From positions 186,001-250,000 of the forward strand of contig CALOFP010000001.1 in assembly GCA_942492635.1 (NCBI GenBank): a stretch of 64,000 nucleotides of DNA. Direction: 5' to 3'. Shown piece after piece: positions 55,740 through 64,000 of the stretch. The DNA is from CALOFP01 sp942492635. Lineage in GTDB: Bacteria > UBP6 > UBA1177 > CALOFP01. The position numbers and the translations under genes are program-made. Numbering within the stretch: the first letter of the stretch is position 1; each line of letters begins with the position of its first letter. The notes beneath the pieces were generated by a model. It had not been told where the DNA came from and did no database searches. It worked only from the letters and a program-made list of their open reading frames with translations.

Positions 55740-56483
55740 ATGAAGATTTTTGTTTTTCTTTTCTTTTTCATTTTCGCTTTTTTATCCTGCAGTGACGACG
55801 ATGATGGAGAAGATCACTCTATTTTCATCGATGACAACAACGGAGCCGACTACAACCCGGTAATCGATCCCGCTAATTTTGTTGAAACAGTCGACAATCC
55901 CTATTTTGTCCTCCCCCAGGGAAGAGTCTGGGTTTACGAAGGAAAAAACGAAGACGGCGAAACAGAGAAGGTACGGGTTGAAGTAACTGATGATGAGAAA
56001 ACAGTGATGGGTGTCAAAATGACTGTCGTGAGGGATCGTGTTTGGGAAGATGGGGAACTTGTCGAAGATACCCACGACTGGTTTGCCCAGGACAAGGATG
56101 GAAATGTCTGGTACTTCGGCGAGGAGGTGGATAACTACGAAGATGGGAAACTTGAGGACCACGAGGGTGCGTGGGAAGCAGGAAAAAACGGTGCTAAACC
56201 TGGAATTATCATGAAAGCATCTCCAAAAGCGGGTGATGCATATCGGCAGGAGTATCTCAAGGGTGAAGCAGAGGATATGGGACAGGTGCTGAGTATCCAG
56301 GAAACAGTCACAACAACTCTCGGGACCTACAAGGAGTGCATAAAAATTAAGGACTGGACACCACTCGAAGCTGACGTTGTCGAGCACAAATTCTTTTGCA
56401 AAGAGGTCGGAGGACTAGTTCTTGAACAAAAAGTCGCAGGTGAGTCCGGAAAACTTGAAATTATAGAGTTCGTAAGCGAGTGA
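55740..56483 (+). CDS. Lipoprotein (247 aa)
   Basis: Start at 55740 follows a GGAGGA site. Lipobox FLSC, then a short acidic stretch (DDDDGED) and a beta-rich body: VDNPYFVLPQGRVWVYEGKNEDGETEKVRVEVTDDEKTVMGVK, DTHDWFAQDKDGNVWYFGEEVDNYEDGK, TTTLGTYKECIKIKDWTPLE and VGGLVLEQKV. This pattern is common to many bacterial lipoproteins of unknown function, in which 'D-WFAQDxxGNVWYFGE' is the hallmark. Single gene. Confidence 0.85.
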   Translation: MKIFVFLFFFIFAFLSCSDDDDGEDHSIFIDDNNGADYNPVIDPANFVETVDNPYFVLPQGRVWVYEGKNEDGETEKVRVEVTDDEKTVMGVKMTVVRDRVWEDGELVEDTHDWFAQDKDGNVWYFGEEVDNYEDGKLEDHEGAWEAGKNGAKPGIIMKASPKAGDAYRQEYLKGEAEDMGQVLSIQETVTTTLGTYKECIKIKDWTPLEADVVEHKFFCKEVGGLVLEQKVAGESGKLEIIEFVSE

Positions 56484-56626
56484 CAAAATTTCCCTGGGCA
56501 TCGCTTTAAGTAGTACTTCCCAGCGCTGACAAGCGGGTCATCCATTTTATCCGCTGTATTCAAAGCAAAATCAGTAGAAAATCAAAACATTGCCTTCGTC
56601 ATGAATTAAGGTGCATTCCTATGCTT

Positions 56627-56658
56627 TATAAAAAAACCCGAACCTGCGAAGGTTCGGG
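56627..56658 (-). terminator. Terminator of EGF-repeat lipoprotein gene
   Basis: 9-bp stem CCCGAACCT (56637-56645)/AGGTTCGGG (56650-56658) with a 4-base loop, followed on the minus strand by a run of T, about 30 bases past the stop at 56689. Confidence 0.9.
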
Positions 56659-56688
56659 GTAAAACTATTAAAAGTTTTTCGGATTAAA

Positions 56689-57708
56689 TTACTTGCATGT
56701 GAAGCTGAAAGAACTCGGGGTGAGTGTTGCATCAGCAACATTGTTGTTCCACAAAATTGAAGTACCAATATCGAGAGTCGCTTCATATCCGCTTAAACCG
56801 GATTTTTTTGTAACAGTGAGAACAGCATCCCCAGCAGTATGATTTTTACCCTTGACCAGATACTGGAGCCCCTTTGATGCATGAAACATTACATCAAGTC
56901 CGTCACCGGATACATCATAGTCTCGTTCCTCGAGAGTACTGGCGTTGAACCGGATCAAAAGGTTAGCCTTGTCGGTTGAGTTTGACATGAAAACCTGAAA
57001 AGTTCCCTGCATATTTGTACAAGCGATCTTGTCCAGTGTGAAAGAATCCAGCTCTGTTGCCCCGTCTTCGCTGTAAATTGAGAAATCCCAACTCGGAGCA
57101 ACTACCTTCGCTGTTTCGCAGTTGTCACCTTCCCAGCCTTCGTTGCAGTTGCAGTTTCCTGTCGCCGGCTCGCATGTTCCGTGATTTGAGCATGTTTTTC
57201 CAGCGCAAAGATCCACTTCATCCTGAACACACTCAAGTACTTCCGCATGGAATCCATCATTACAGTCACACTTTGCGGCATTGTTTTCAACAACGCATGC
57301 ACCGTGACCTGAGCAAGTTACATCCTTGCATGGATTGGCTGTTTCATCCTCAACACACTCAAGTGCCTCTGCGTGGAATCCCGACTGGCAGTTGCACTTT
57401 GCTGCATCGTTTTCTACTATGCATGTTCCGTGACCTGAGCAGGTTACATCCTTACATGGTGATGGTTCTGAATCATCTTTGTTGTCATCTGTCTTCTCGT
57501 CTTCTTTTGTTCCGTCATTCTTGTCACCGGAATCATCCTTTCCGGTTGCAACAGAATCGGAATCTGATGACTCATCATCAATGTCTACTGCCACAACTTC
57601 GCTGTCAGAGATAAGTTCATCAGAATCTGTTGTGCTGCTGCTTCCGTCGCTTCCACATCCGATTGTAAGAAAAGGAAGCAGAAGAAGACTGATTGCAATT
57701 CGTTTCAT
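56689..57708 (-). CDS. EGF-repeat lipoprotein
   Basis: Start at 57708 with a GGAGGG site. 339 aa: lipobox TIGC, acidic Ser/Asp linker (DSDELISDSEVVAVD), then three EGF-like modules at about residues 85-205, each with six cysteines (CKDVTCSGHGTC...CNCQSGF, CKDVTCSGHGACV...CDCNDGF, CAGKTCSNHGTC...CNCNEGWEGDNC). The C-terminal 140 residues form a beta domain with two cysteines (ACTNMQG and the final SFTCK). Surface-exposed, probably adhesive. Such EGF-lipoproteins are common in Myxococcota and rare in most other bacteria. Confidence 0.9.
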   Translation of the reverse strand: MKRIAISLLLLPFLTIGCGSDGSSSTTDSDELISDSEVVAVDIDDESSDSDSVATGKDDSGDKNDGTKEDEKTDDNKDDSEPSPCKDVTCSGHGTCIVENDAAKCNCQSGFHAEALECVEDETANPCKDVTCSGHGACVVENNAAKCDCNDGFHAEVLECVQDEVDLCAGKTCSNHGTCEPATGNCNCNEGWEGDNCETAKVVAPSWDFSIYSEDGATELDSFTLDKIACTNMQGTFQVFMSNSTDKANLLIRFNASTLEERDYDVSGDGLDVMFHASKGLQYLVKGKNHTAGDAVLTVTKKSGLSGYEATLDIGTSILWNNNVADATLTPSSFSFTCK

Positions 57709-57972
57709 TTTTCCCTCCAGAAAATTATTAATCACCCCCCTTAAGGCTTGTTGATTTTAATGTTACAATTAGATAATTCAAATATTTTTTCGCATCATAA
57801 CAAACTGAAAAGGCATAACATATAAAATCATTAAAGAAATTTTTATTTTTAATTTTAGTGAATCTAAAATTGTATTATTTTTTTAGTTTTGCGAGATGAA
57901 AAAATGTTTTCAGCATCTTTAAAAAAAACAGAAACCAGTAATTTTTGACAGTAAATTCGAGCTACTACAACA

Positions 57973-59397
57973 TCACTTCTCAACCTTATACAGGGCGTTT
58001 CCCGGCCATTTCCTTACCACTTTAAGACGCTTCAAGGCGTCTCCGAATTTTTCCAGATCGCAGAATTCGTTATCGACGGACCAGTTTCGGCAGAAAAGCA
58101 TTTTAAGATAGTAATCCGATCCGAAATAGTAATCGGTTTTCTCAATACACTTCATAGGATTTCCGTAGCATCCCGGAGCGGGAACTTCCACAATTTGAAG
58201 ATCTATTCCGTTTTTTACCGCAACATATTCGTAAGTTCTTGGAAGTGCCATTGCAATCTTCGAATGCTTACCGATTTTCTCAATATATTTGAGTTGTTCT
58301 ATCATCGGCTTTGTGTCTGCATTGTTGAGATAATTTGAAAAGATTGAGATGGATCCCAGGATAAAAGCTGGGAGGAAAATGTAGAGCAGCTTCCTTTTAC
58401 TTTCAAAATAATTTCCTATAAAGAAGAGAATAAAAAGAAAAACAGGAAGAAGATAGTAGGGAAACTTCCTGGGGTAAACTGTAAAGAAAGGTACGAAAAT
58501 GGAGAGGGACAGAGCGGAAAAAAGAAGGATGAAATTTCTCTTAACCCCTTCAAATCCGACATTTTTTATGGAATATAAAATCAGCAGAAAAAGCAGAATC
58601 TGCGATGTAAAAGTAAAACCCTTCATAATTATGGGATTGATTGAAAAAAACAGCGAAAGACTTCCCAAAACAGAATCGAGACTTATATTGTTGAATCTTG
58701 AAAGATTTGTAAGTTCGTAAAAAAGATCGTATCTGCTCGGCATGAAGGATTGCACGATGAGAGGCAAGGTACCGGCAAAAAATGTAAAAATCCATACCGC
58801 CATTTTCTTAAACTCTTTCTCCCTGAAATAGAAAAAGAGAAAAACAGGCAAAAATCCCAGAGTTGTCTCTTTAATCCAAAGTGAAAGAGCGAGACTCAGT
58901 GATGAAAGAACAGCGAATCGACTCCCCTTCTCTCCCAGGGATCTCATCAGGAAATAGACCGAAAAAAGAAGAAAAGCCAACATCGTGGTCTCCACCTGTC
59001 CCCCGATTGAGAAAAACATGGCGTTGGCGGAGAGAATCCATATGAGCGCAGCAAAAACACCCGAAAGTCTGGAAAGTCCCGAATCGACGGAAAGCAGAAA
59101 GAGAAAAGCCGGAATGAAGGAGGAGAAGAATATTGAAACAAACCTAACAGCCATGAGAGATTCGAAACCGATTTTTATAAGCAACGCCGCCATGTAGTTG
59201 AACAGCGGCGGAAAGAAGAAAAGATCCCAGGATCCGTAAAGATTAAACCATCCGCCGTCTCGGGCAAGTGTCGCAGCCGTGTGGGCGTAAGCCGTCTCGT
59301 CGTAGAGCATGGGAACAGCACCGATGAACGGAATTTTTATGAGAAATGATACAAAAAAAATAGCAATGAATATATGTGTTTTCTTCAAATTTTGCAT
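57973..59397 (-). CDS. Membrane glycosyltransferase (GT39/PMT-like, ArnT type)
   Basis: Frame open from 59424 (TTG); the ATG at 59397 is the more likely start, although neither has a good SD. About 474 aa. The first periplasmic loop after helix 1 carries the acidic catalytic motif (VPMLYDETAYAHTAATLARD), as in dolichyl-P-mannose transferases and ArnT. About ten to twelve hydrophobic helices follow, and a soluble C-terminal tail (YVAVKNGIDLQIVEVPAPGCYG, YYFGSDYYLKMLFC) ends in the periplasm. The family moves a sugar from a polyprenyl phosphate to a protein or lipid. Acceptor unknown. Confidence 0.85.
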   Translation of the reverse strand: MQNLKKTHIFIAIFFVSFLIKIPFIGAVPMLYDETAYAHTAATLARDGGWFNLYGSWDLFFFPPLFNYMAALLIKIGFESLMAVRFVSIFFSSFIPAFLFLLSVDSGLSRLSGVFAALIWILSANAMFFSIGGQVETTMLAFLLFSVYFLMRSLGEKGSRFAVLSSLSLALSLWIKETTLGFLPVFLFFYFREKEFKKMAVWIFTFFAGTLPLIVQSFMPSRYDLFYELTNLSRFNNISLDSVLGSLSLFFSINPIIMKGFTFTSQILLFLLILYSIKNVGFEGVKRNFILLFSALSLSIFVPFFTVYPRKFPYYLLPVFLFILFFIGNYFESKRKLLYIFLPAFILGSISIFSNYLNNADTKPMIEQLKYIEKIGKHSKIAMALPRTYEYVAVKNGIDLQIVEVPAPGCYGNPMKCIEKTDYYFGSDYYLKMLFCRNWSVDNEFCDLEKFGDALKRLKVVRKWPGNALYKVEK

Positions 59398-60413
59398 AAT
59401 AAAATCTAAAAATATTTTTAACAAACCACTAAAAGTATAGCTTTCCGGCGTCGGTTTTCCAGTTTTAATGAAGTCAAGCCGAATTCACCGGCCGTATTTC
59501 GGATATTTTCTATACCGTAAGCGTGTATATAATGAGGCCATAGCAATGAATATCAACCAATGCAAACACCGCCACAACCGTTTGTATTTTCAGCACAATT
59601 CACATCAAAGCACTGTAGGGGCGTGCCTCCGTATGCGCCCTCTTCCGAGTCCGAACGACACCATCTCCAAGGATTCAAGAAACAATAGCTAAGAATCAAA
59701 ATCGGATCTGAAGCTCCCCTCTTTTAAAAAGAGGGGATTGAGGGGAGTTATTGAAGCAAACAACTTTCAACCATCAAATAAATTTACGGATATCACAGCA
59801 GCATACCAGAGACGTAGCGTTCTACGTCTCAACTGGATTTACGATTTTTCCACACAATTTTCACAAATGCAAAAACCCCGATTCCGTTTCCAATCCGACC
59901 TCAAAAAAATTATCTTTGCCGTTTCAGCCGCTGGAATGATCAGGATATTTGTTTTGGATTGATTTTAAAGGCTGGATTGGTCGGAATATTTGTTTTTTGG
60001 TTAATTCAGGAGCTGATTTTGGATGAAAAAAGTTTTACAGGTCTCTGAATTGCTGCCATTTTCAGGGGCTTGCGGACCTTCTGCCCCTCTTTTTCAAAGA
60101 GGGGATCGAGGGGAGTTATTAAGATCAACAAATACATTAAATTTACACCCGGCAAACAGTGTCACCCGTTCCGGGTTCCGGGATGTGGTTTGTTTCCCAA
60201 TCGGTGCGTTTACACACACCGCTACAATCCTCTCACCCTTTCAGGGTTCGGTTCTCGGCATTACTGAAATTGTAATTACTTTGAAGGTTGTTATTCTTCC
60301 GGGTTTTCTGGAAAAGGATCGCCACGCCGGCCGATCCATACGGTGAGTGATTGGCGATGGTGGTGATTTACCTGGAAGGAAGAGCTTTATCGTGATGCGA
60401 CCGCTGCGCAGCG
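59398..60413. repeat. Repeat-rich spacer
   Basis: About 1 kb without a gene. It holds a GTAGGGGCGTGCC...GCGCCC segment (59608-59645) and two copies of a CCCCTCTTT...AAAGAGGGG hairpin followed by AT(C/T)GAGGGGAGTTATT (59716-59752 and 60084-60121). Around 60160-60250 there are further CCGGGTTCCGGG and CCCTTTCAGGGTTCGG-type palindromes. It appears to be a pile-up of small palindromic elements. Confidence 0.6.
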
Positions 60414-61328
60414 TTATTTTTCCCCCTGATTTTCCTTGATTCGGACATCAAACGGTTTGCTTGCTTCACCGAAATATAGTGAGGTGTGGGGGAAAGGGAT
60501 TTCGATGCCCTTTTCATCGAACACGAGCTTGATTCTACGGAGGTATTCGCGTCCCACATCCCACTGTTTTACGGGTTTTGTACGTATTCTGCCTTTAATG
60601 ACAACTGCGGAATCCGCAAACTTGTCCACTCCGAAAATTTCCGGCAGATCCAGCATAAGTTTTCCGAATTTCTCATCATCCTTCATTTCCCGGCCGACTC
60701 CTTTCATCACCTCGACGACGGTGTCCGTATTCTCCTTGTACGCCACCCCTATCTCAAAAACATAAGCCGACCACTCGTTTGTCATGTTGCTTAGTGTCGT
60801 AATGGAGCCGTTGGGAAAAACATGAACGGTTCCGGTCAAATCGCGGAGAACCGTTGTCCGAAAATTTATCTTTTCCACCAGACCTCCCGTTCCGTTAATG
60901 ACAGCGACATCTCCGACACGAATCTGGTTTTCAAGAATTACAAAGAAACCGGAAATGATATCCTTCACTAGATTCTGTGCGCCGAAACCTACTGCGAGTC
61001 CGAGAACACCGGCACTTGCGATTATTGGAGCGATGTTTACGCCCATCTCCTTCAACACGATAAGAAGAGCCGTAATCCAGAGAACCAGGAAAACGGCCTG
61101 CCGCACAAGCCTTACGATCGTCGCGACTCTCTTTGCCGATTCGGATGGCGGCTCACCTTCAACTTCACTCTTTTTCAGCAAGTTAACCTGCAGGCGATTG
61201 AGCAGTTTTGAAACAATTTTCGAAAGGATCAAGGTGAAGAAGAGAATGATAAGAATCTTCAAGCCTGTCTTGATAAATGACTCCCAGTTGAGACTTAAAA
61301 TGTAGTTTTTTACCTTTTCCATGTCCAT
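60414..61328 (-). CDS. MscS-type mechanosensitive channel
   Basis: The long frame starts at 61685, but ATG 61328 follows GGAGG at the right distance and gives a 304-aa small-conductance channel; the upstream part covers an AT-rich repeat region. Helices: about residues 17-37 (FIKTGLKILIILFFTLILSKI), 69-90 (RLVRQAVFLVLWITALLIVL) and the pore helix GVLGLAVGFGAQNLVKDIISGFF. The beta domain follows with GTGGLVEKINFRTTVLRD and VHVFPNGSI. It opens under hypo-osmotic stress. Single gene. Confidence 0.93.
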   Translation of the reverse strand: MDMEKVKNYILSLNWESFIKTGLKILIILFFTLILSKIVSKLLNRLQVNLLKKSEVEGEPPSESAKRVATIVRLVRQAVFLVLWITALLIVLKEMGVNIAPIIASAGVLGLAVGFGAQNLVKDIISGFFVILENQIRVGDVAVINGTGGLVEKINFRTTVLRDLTGTVHVFPNGSITTLSNMTNEWSAYVFEIGVAYKENTDTVVEVMKGVGREMKDDEKFGKLMLDLPEIFGVDKFADSAVVIKGRIRTKPVKQWDVGREYLRRIKLVFDEKGIEIPFPHTSLYFGEASKPFDVRIKENQGEK

Positions 61329-61723
61329 CTCGCACCTCCCGATGACAGACGTTGTTAAAATAGCCGGATTTGAAATGATGAATTTATGATAGCCTAAAGC
61401 CAGTGTCTTTTCACTCGGAAAAGTCGATACCGAATGGAATGACTGTGTGAATTTATATGTGTGTATGTATGGAAGAAAAAGAGTGGCCGATCGTGAAGAA
61501 CATAAAGAAGAGAAAGAAAAGGAGAAGATCTTGGCTTTCAATGCATGAAAATAAAAATATAATCGAGAGATTGGCCGCCAACTTCTATTCAACGAAAACA
61601 GTTCAAAAAAATCTTTTTTCATGTTCGTCATGCCCTTCATGGTTTCAATAAAAACGCATTTGATTTCACTAGATATATTCAACAATTTCTTGATCTTGCA
61701 TTTTTTAAACCAAAAATAATTGT
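61329..61723. other. Spacer with CATGAAG remnant
   Basis: 395 bases without a convincing gene. 61619-61642 (CATGTTCGTCATGCCCTTCA-type) is the same repeat unit as at 34058-34083 and 37128-37153; a degenerate partner is at 61491-61512. No GxxExxY gene accompanies it. Confidence 0.5.
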
Positions 61724-62635
61724 TTATATCTGGGAGATAAAAAGTATCAGGCCGAAGATTGTTATCATTCCGGCTCCCGCAAATTCCAGGATGTCGGTTA
61801 CACGTGAATTAAAAAAAGTTTTCTCAGACGTCATAATGTCAGCTTTTCTTCGCATGAATATTGCGGCTACTCCGATCAGCGAGATAGTTACGGCCATTCC
61901 TCCTGCGATTGCAGCTGCGAGAAAAAGGCCGATGTGGAGAGCTCCGATCGAAATTGAAAAGATGAGAAGTGTCGAAGTCACAGGACACGGAACCATCCCT
62001 ACAGAGAGAGCCATGGGAACAACTCCTGCTGAAGTCTCATCATACGCACTCTCATCTTTTCCTCTGCTTTTTACCTTTTTGAAGATCATAAAAAGTCCGA
62101 TGGCAAATATCATTGCGTAACTTACCATTCTCATTACCGTTCCAGCGTTTTCCATTGTTCTCAGGAATGAGTGGTTGAAGATGAAATAGAGAGCAAGTGA
62201 GAGGATAATCGCACTGCCCGAGTGGGCTGCAGCTATGAGGGTTCCCATTGCAATACCTTTGGGAAGAGCTGCCTTCTTTGTCATAAAGTATGAAACTGCA
62301 AATACCTTTCCATGGCCGGGTCCGAGGGCGTGCAGAACTCCGTAGAGAAATGCAAGAAGAACGGCGGAGAGGATCAACGTAACAGATGGATTTTCCTTGA
62401 GATTGCGGGTGATTTTTGCAACTTTCCGGTTCATTTCCCGCTGGACGACTGTTATCCTGTAGTTGAATGATGCAAAAAGGTTTGTAGAAACATTCTCCTC
62501 AACCGTTTTTTCAACTTTTTCAGTTTGACTCTTCTTCTTTGCCGGTTTGAGAAATGGATTTCCCTGACCCAAAATGGAAAAAATCGGAAGGAGAAGGGAT
62601 AGCAGCGTCAATAAAACAACTGTTTTACGAATCAT
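61724..62635 (-). CDS. Nickel/cobalt permease, NicO/RcnA family
   Basis: 303 aa: signal/first helix (VVLLTLLSLLLPIFSILG), a periplasmic stretch, then six or so helices. The family motif LHALGPGHGKVFAVSYF lies in the first core helix, and a second conserved region AAHSGSAIILSLALYF and GMVPCPVTSTLLIFSISIGA follow. The His/Gly motif is the metal path of NicO/RcnA-type transporters. Directly preceded (2-base gap) by a DUF1007 gene, the usual partner, and in turn by a TonB receptor, so nickel or cobalt uptake or balance is likely; efflux is also possible. Confidence 0.9.
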   Translation of the reverse strand: MIRKTVVLLTLLSLLLPIFSILGQGNPFLKPAKKKSQTEKVEKTVEENVSTNLFASFNYRITVVQREMNRKVAKITRNLKENPSVTLILSAVLLAFLYGVLHALGPGHGKVFAVSYFMTKKAALPKGIAMGTLIAAAHSGSAIILSLALYFIFNHSFLRTMENAGTVMRMVSYAMIFAIGLFMIFKKVKSRGKDESAYDETSAGVVPMALSVGMVPCPVTSTLLIFSISIGALHIGLFLAAAIAGGMAVTISLIGVAAIFMRRKADIMTSEKTFFNSRVTDILEFAGAGMITIFGLILFISQI

Positions 62636-62637
62636 GA

Positions 62638-63222
62638 CTACCTCTTCCTGAATGTGAGATGAATTTCCTTGGGTGACATCTGTCCGTAATAGATTTTCTT
62701 TTTGGTGTTATCGATCAACTTCTTGGAAGCAAGAAAATGTTTACCTGTGTTGAGTTTTACCGATTTTTCATTCTTTATATTAAAATCCACAAAAAATGTG
62801 GTATCGTAGACTCCTATAGAAATCTTTTTATCATTTTTTCCAGCGGAGATGTGACAGGGGATGAAAAAACGGTAAACAACCACTCCCTTTTCGATGGAGG
62901 GTTTGAAATCCTTCACATACTTTATTGGAAAAAGTTTTTTTTCTATCTCTATGTGTGTGAAGTAGCCCTGCTCCTTGACGTAGGAAAACGCCTCTTTTTT
63001 GATGGCGGGAATTTCCTTCGGATCGAATTTTTCATTCCTGTTTTTATCGTAATCGGCAGTGATGTTTGCGCTGAACATTTCGTCAAACTCCCAGGTCATA
63101 CGAATACCGGACATGCCCTTTGCGTCGAACTCAACGTCGTAGGAAACGTTTACAAACATGTGAGGATGAGCGCAGAGCAATGTGGAAAACAATATAAAAA
63201 ACAGTAGAATAGACTTTTTCAA
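62638..63222 (-). CDS. DUF1007 family periplasmic protein
   Basis: TTG at 63222 is the likely start (GGAG site 7 bases upstream), giving 194 aa; an ATG at 63264 has no site. The signal peptide ILLFFILFSTLLCA is followed at once by the hallmark HPHMFVNVSYDVEFDAKG, then MTWEFDEMFSANITADYDKNRNEKFDPKEI (an EF-hand-like stretch) and FIPCHISAGKNDKK. The HPH motif at the new N-terminus is thought to bind metal. The family is nearly always beside NicO-type transporters, as here. Confidence 0.9.
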   Translation of the reverse strand: MKKSILLFFILFSTLLCAHPHMFVNVSYDVEFDAKGMSGIRMTWEFDEMFSANITADYDKNRNEKFDPKEIPAIKKEAFSYVKEQGYFTHIEIEKKLFPIKYVKDFKPSIEKGVVVYRFFIPCHISAGKNDKKISIGVYDTTFFVDFNIKNEKSVKLNTGKHFLASKKLIDNTKKKIYYGQMSPKEIHLTFRKR

Positions 63223-63368
63223 AATAGTACTCCGTTTTACATTTTTCAGAAAATTATGCCACATGTGCAGTTTGAGTCAACAAATTTTATTTGGGTTGGA
63301 ACATTGTGGACGGAGTGGACTTTGTGGACAGGTCGGGAATGGTGGACGAGGTGGACTTTTTAAGATTT

Positions 63369-63410
63369 GATGGGGGCGAGGCGGTTGCTCAATTCGGCCC
63401 CGCCCCCATC
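63369..63410 (-). terminator. Hairpin after TonB receptor gene
   Basis: GATGGGGGCGAGGC (63369-63382) and GCCCCGCCCCCATC (63397-63410) pair at 13 of 14 positions around a 14-base loop, 20 bases past the receptor stop. No strong T run follows. A GTGGAC-repeat stretch (63303-63355) lies between it and the DUF1007 gene. Confidence 0.5.
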
Positions 63411-63430
63411 GGGTGATGTGAGTGCAACTT

Positions 63431-64000
63431 TTAAAAGCCGCCTTTTACTCCGAAGATGAGTGTTCTCGGGGTTCTGGGGCCATAGATGTAACCTGCGTCA
63501 CGTGAGGGACCGGCATCGAAATCATCCTGGAAGCTGTCGAGGATGTTCTTTATTCCGAAGTAAGGTTTCAGGTAAATGTCTTTGTCGAGATCCACTTTGT
63601 ATGCAAGGTCGATGTCCCACTGATAGAACCAGTCGGATTCCCTGATTTCATCCGGCTCTCCTTCGGCGTCGGCATGACCGATTTTCATCGGTCCGGTAAG
63701 ATCAAGAGTGTTGTTTATTTCTAACCCCTTGATCGGGTATAGGAAAAGTGAAATGCTTCCGTAGACATTCGGTGTTCTGAGAATTTCGGTTTCTCCCCAG
63801 TCCCCTTCCTCGGAGATTTCTGATTTTTCGAACGTCCAGCCTGTCTTGAACTCGACAAGTTTCTTGTAGTCGAGACCTGCTTCAAATTCGGCCCCGTAGA
63901 CATCGGTCTCTCCGTGATTTCTACGAACGAGCTCCTCTTCCGGCGTATCCGGATTGTCCTCAACTTCAGTGTAAAAGGAGTCGCTTATTTTGCTGTAGTA
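63431..64000 (-). CDS. TonB-dependent receptor, C-terminal part
   Basis: Open from the window edge at 64000, so the start lies beyond. The visible 189 residues are receptor barrel strands: GAEFEAGLDYKKLVEFKTGWTFEKSE, LRTPNVYGSISLF, GLEINNTLDLTGPMKIGHA, DLAYKVDLDKDIYLKPYFGIKNILDSFQDDFD and the final RTPRTLIFGVKGGF with the terminal Phe. The 'GIKNILDSFQDDFD' block and RTPRTLIFGV are typical of receptor ends. Downstream DUF1007 and NicO genes suggest nickel or cobalt as ligand. Confidence 0.92.
   Translation of the reverse strand, partial: YYSKISDSFYTEVEDNPDTPEEELVRRNHGETDVYGAEFEAGLDYKKLVEFKTGWTFEKSEISEEGDWGETEILRTPNVYGSISLFLYPIKGLEINNTLDLTGPMKIGHADAEGEPDEIRESDWFYQWDIDLAYKVDLDKDIYLKPYFGIKNILDSFQDDFDAGPSRDAGYIYGPRTPRTLIFGVKGGF

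Noticed and set aside
61329..61685. Upstream extension of the MscS channel
   Set aside because: The extension is low-complexity, overlaps a repeat and has no start site; GGAGG before 61328 fixes the real start.

Overview
The window looks like chromosome of a Gram-negative, probably anaerobic bacterium of the old 'deltaproteobacterial' type (Myxococcota or a neighbouring lineage). This is an inference. It rests on the many lipoproteins with long acidic Asp/Ser/Glu linkers after the lipobox, a Myxococcota-style Cys-rich linker (C-GKTCGDDGCGG-C) in one of them, EGF-like and ELWxxDGT repeats, TonB receptors, and the hybrid-cluster protein plus feoAB. No rRNA, tRNA or CRISPR array was found.

Layout. 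1-13.6 kb (minus strand): an operon of three short paralogues (each an internal duplication), a 1172-aa protein and a giant protein of more than 2614 aa that runs off the left edge and carries four LysM-like modules. I cannot name the system; it is the best candidate here for something undescribed. 13.6-14.1 kb is an AT-rich gap, followed by hcp-wrbA, a collagen-like lipoprotein, hsp20, a small membrane protein and a beta-helix lipoprotein (to 21.3 kb).

21.5-36.8 kb: two nearly identical direct copies of an IS91-type (HUH) insertion sequence with an extra tyrosine recombinase gene bracket about 10.4 kb. The bracketed segment holds a metallo-beta-lactamase-fold lipoprotein with an A10 frameshift, an NAD(P)-binding reductase, an OsmC-cupin pair, a 1000-aa ELWxxDGT lipoprotein, several small secreted proteins and dispersed intergenic repeats. 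The second copy has split a GxxExxY-family gene whose two halves can still be read on either side; CATGAAG-rich inverted-repeat elements lie beyond both halves.

37-47.6 kb: small lipoprotein, NifX-like protein, Tag DNA glycosylase, a DOMON/beta-barrel/DOMON operon, and the ferrous iron operon feoA-feoB-small Cys-rich protein-outer membrane protein, with a paralogue of the outer membrane protein just upstream of feoA; then an OsmC protein. 47.6-54.3 kb (minus): flavodoxin, HmuY-like haem-binding lipoprotein, TonB receptor, FmdE-like periplasmic protein and a three-repeat lipoprotein, apparently one haem/iron-scavenging operon. A DtxR/MntR-like box upstream of the flavodoxin resembles one upstream of feoA, which suggests common iron control.

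54.4-64 kb: a DUF2325 protein, two lipoproteins, a membrane glycosyltransferase, a repeat-rich 1-kb spacer, an MscS-type channel, and a nickel/cobalt-type set (TonB receptor C-terminus, DUF1007 protein, NicO/RcnA permease).
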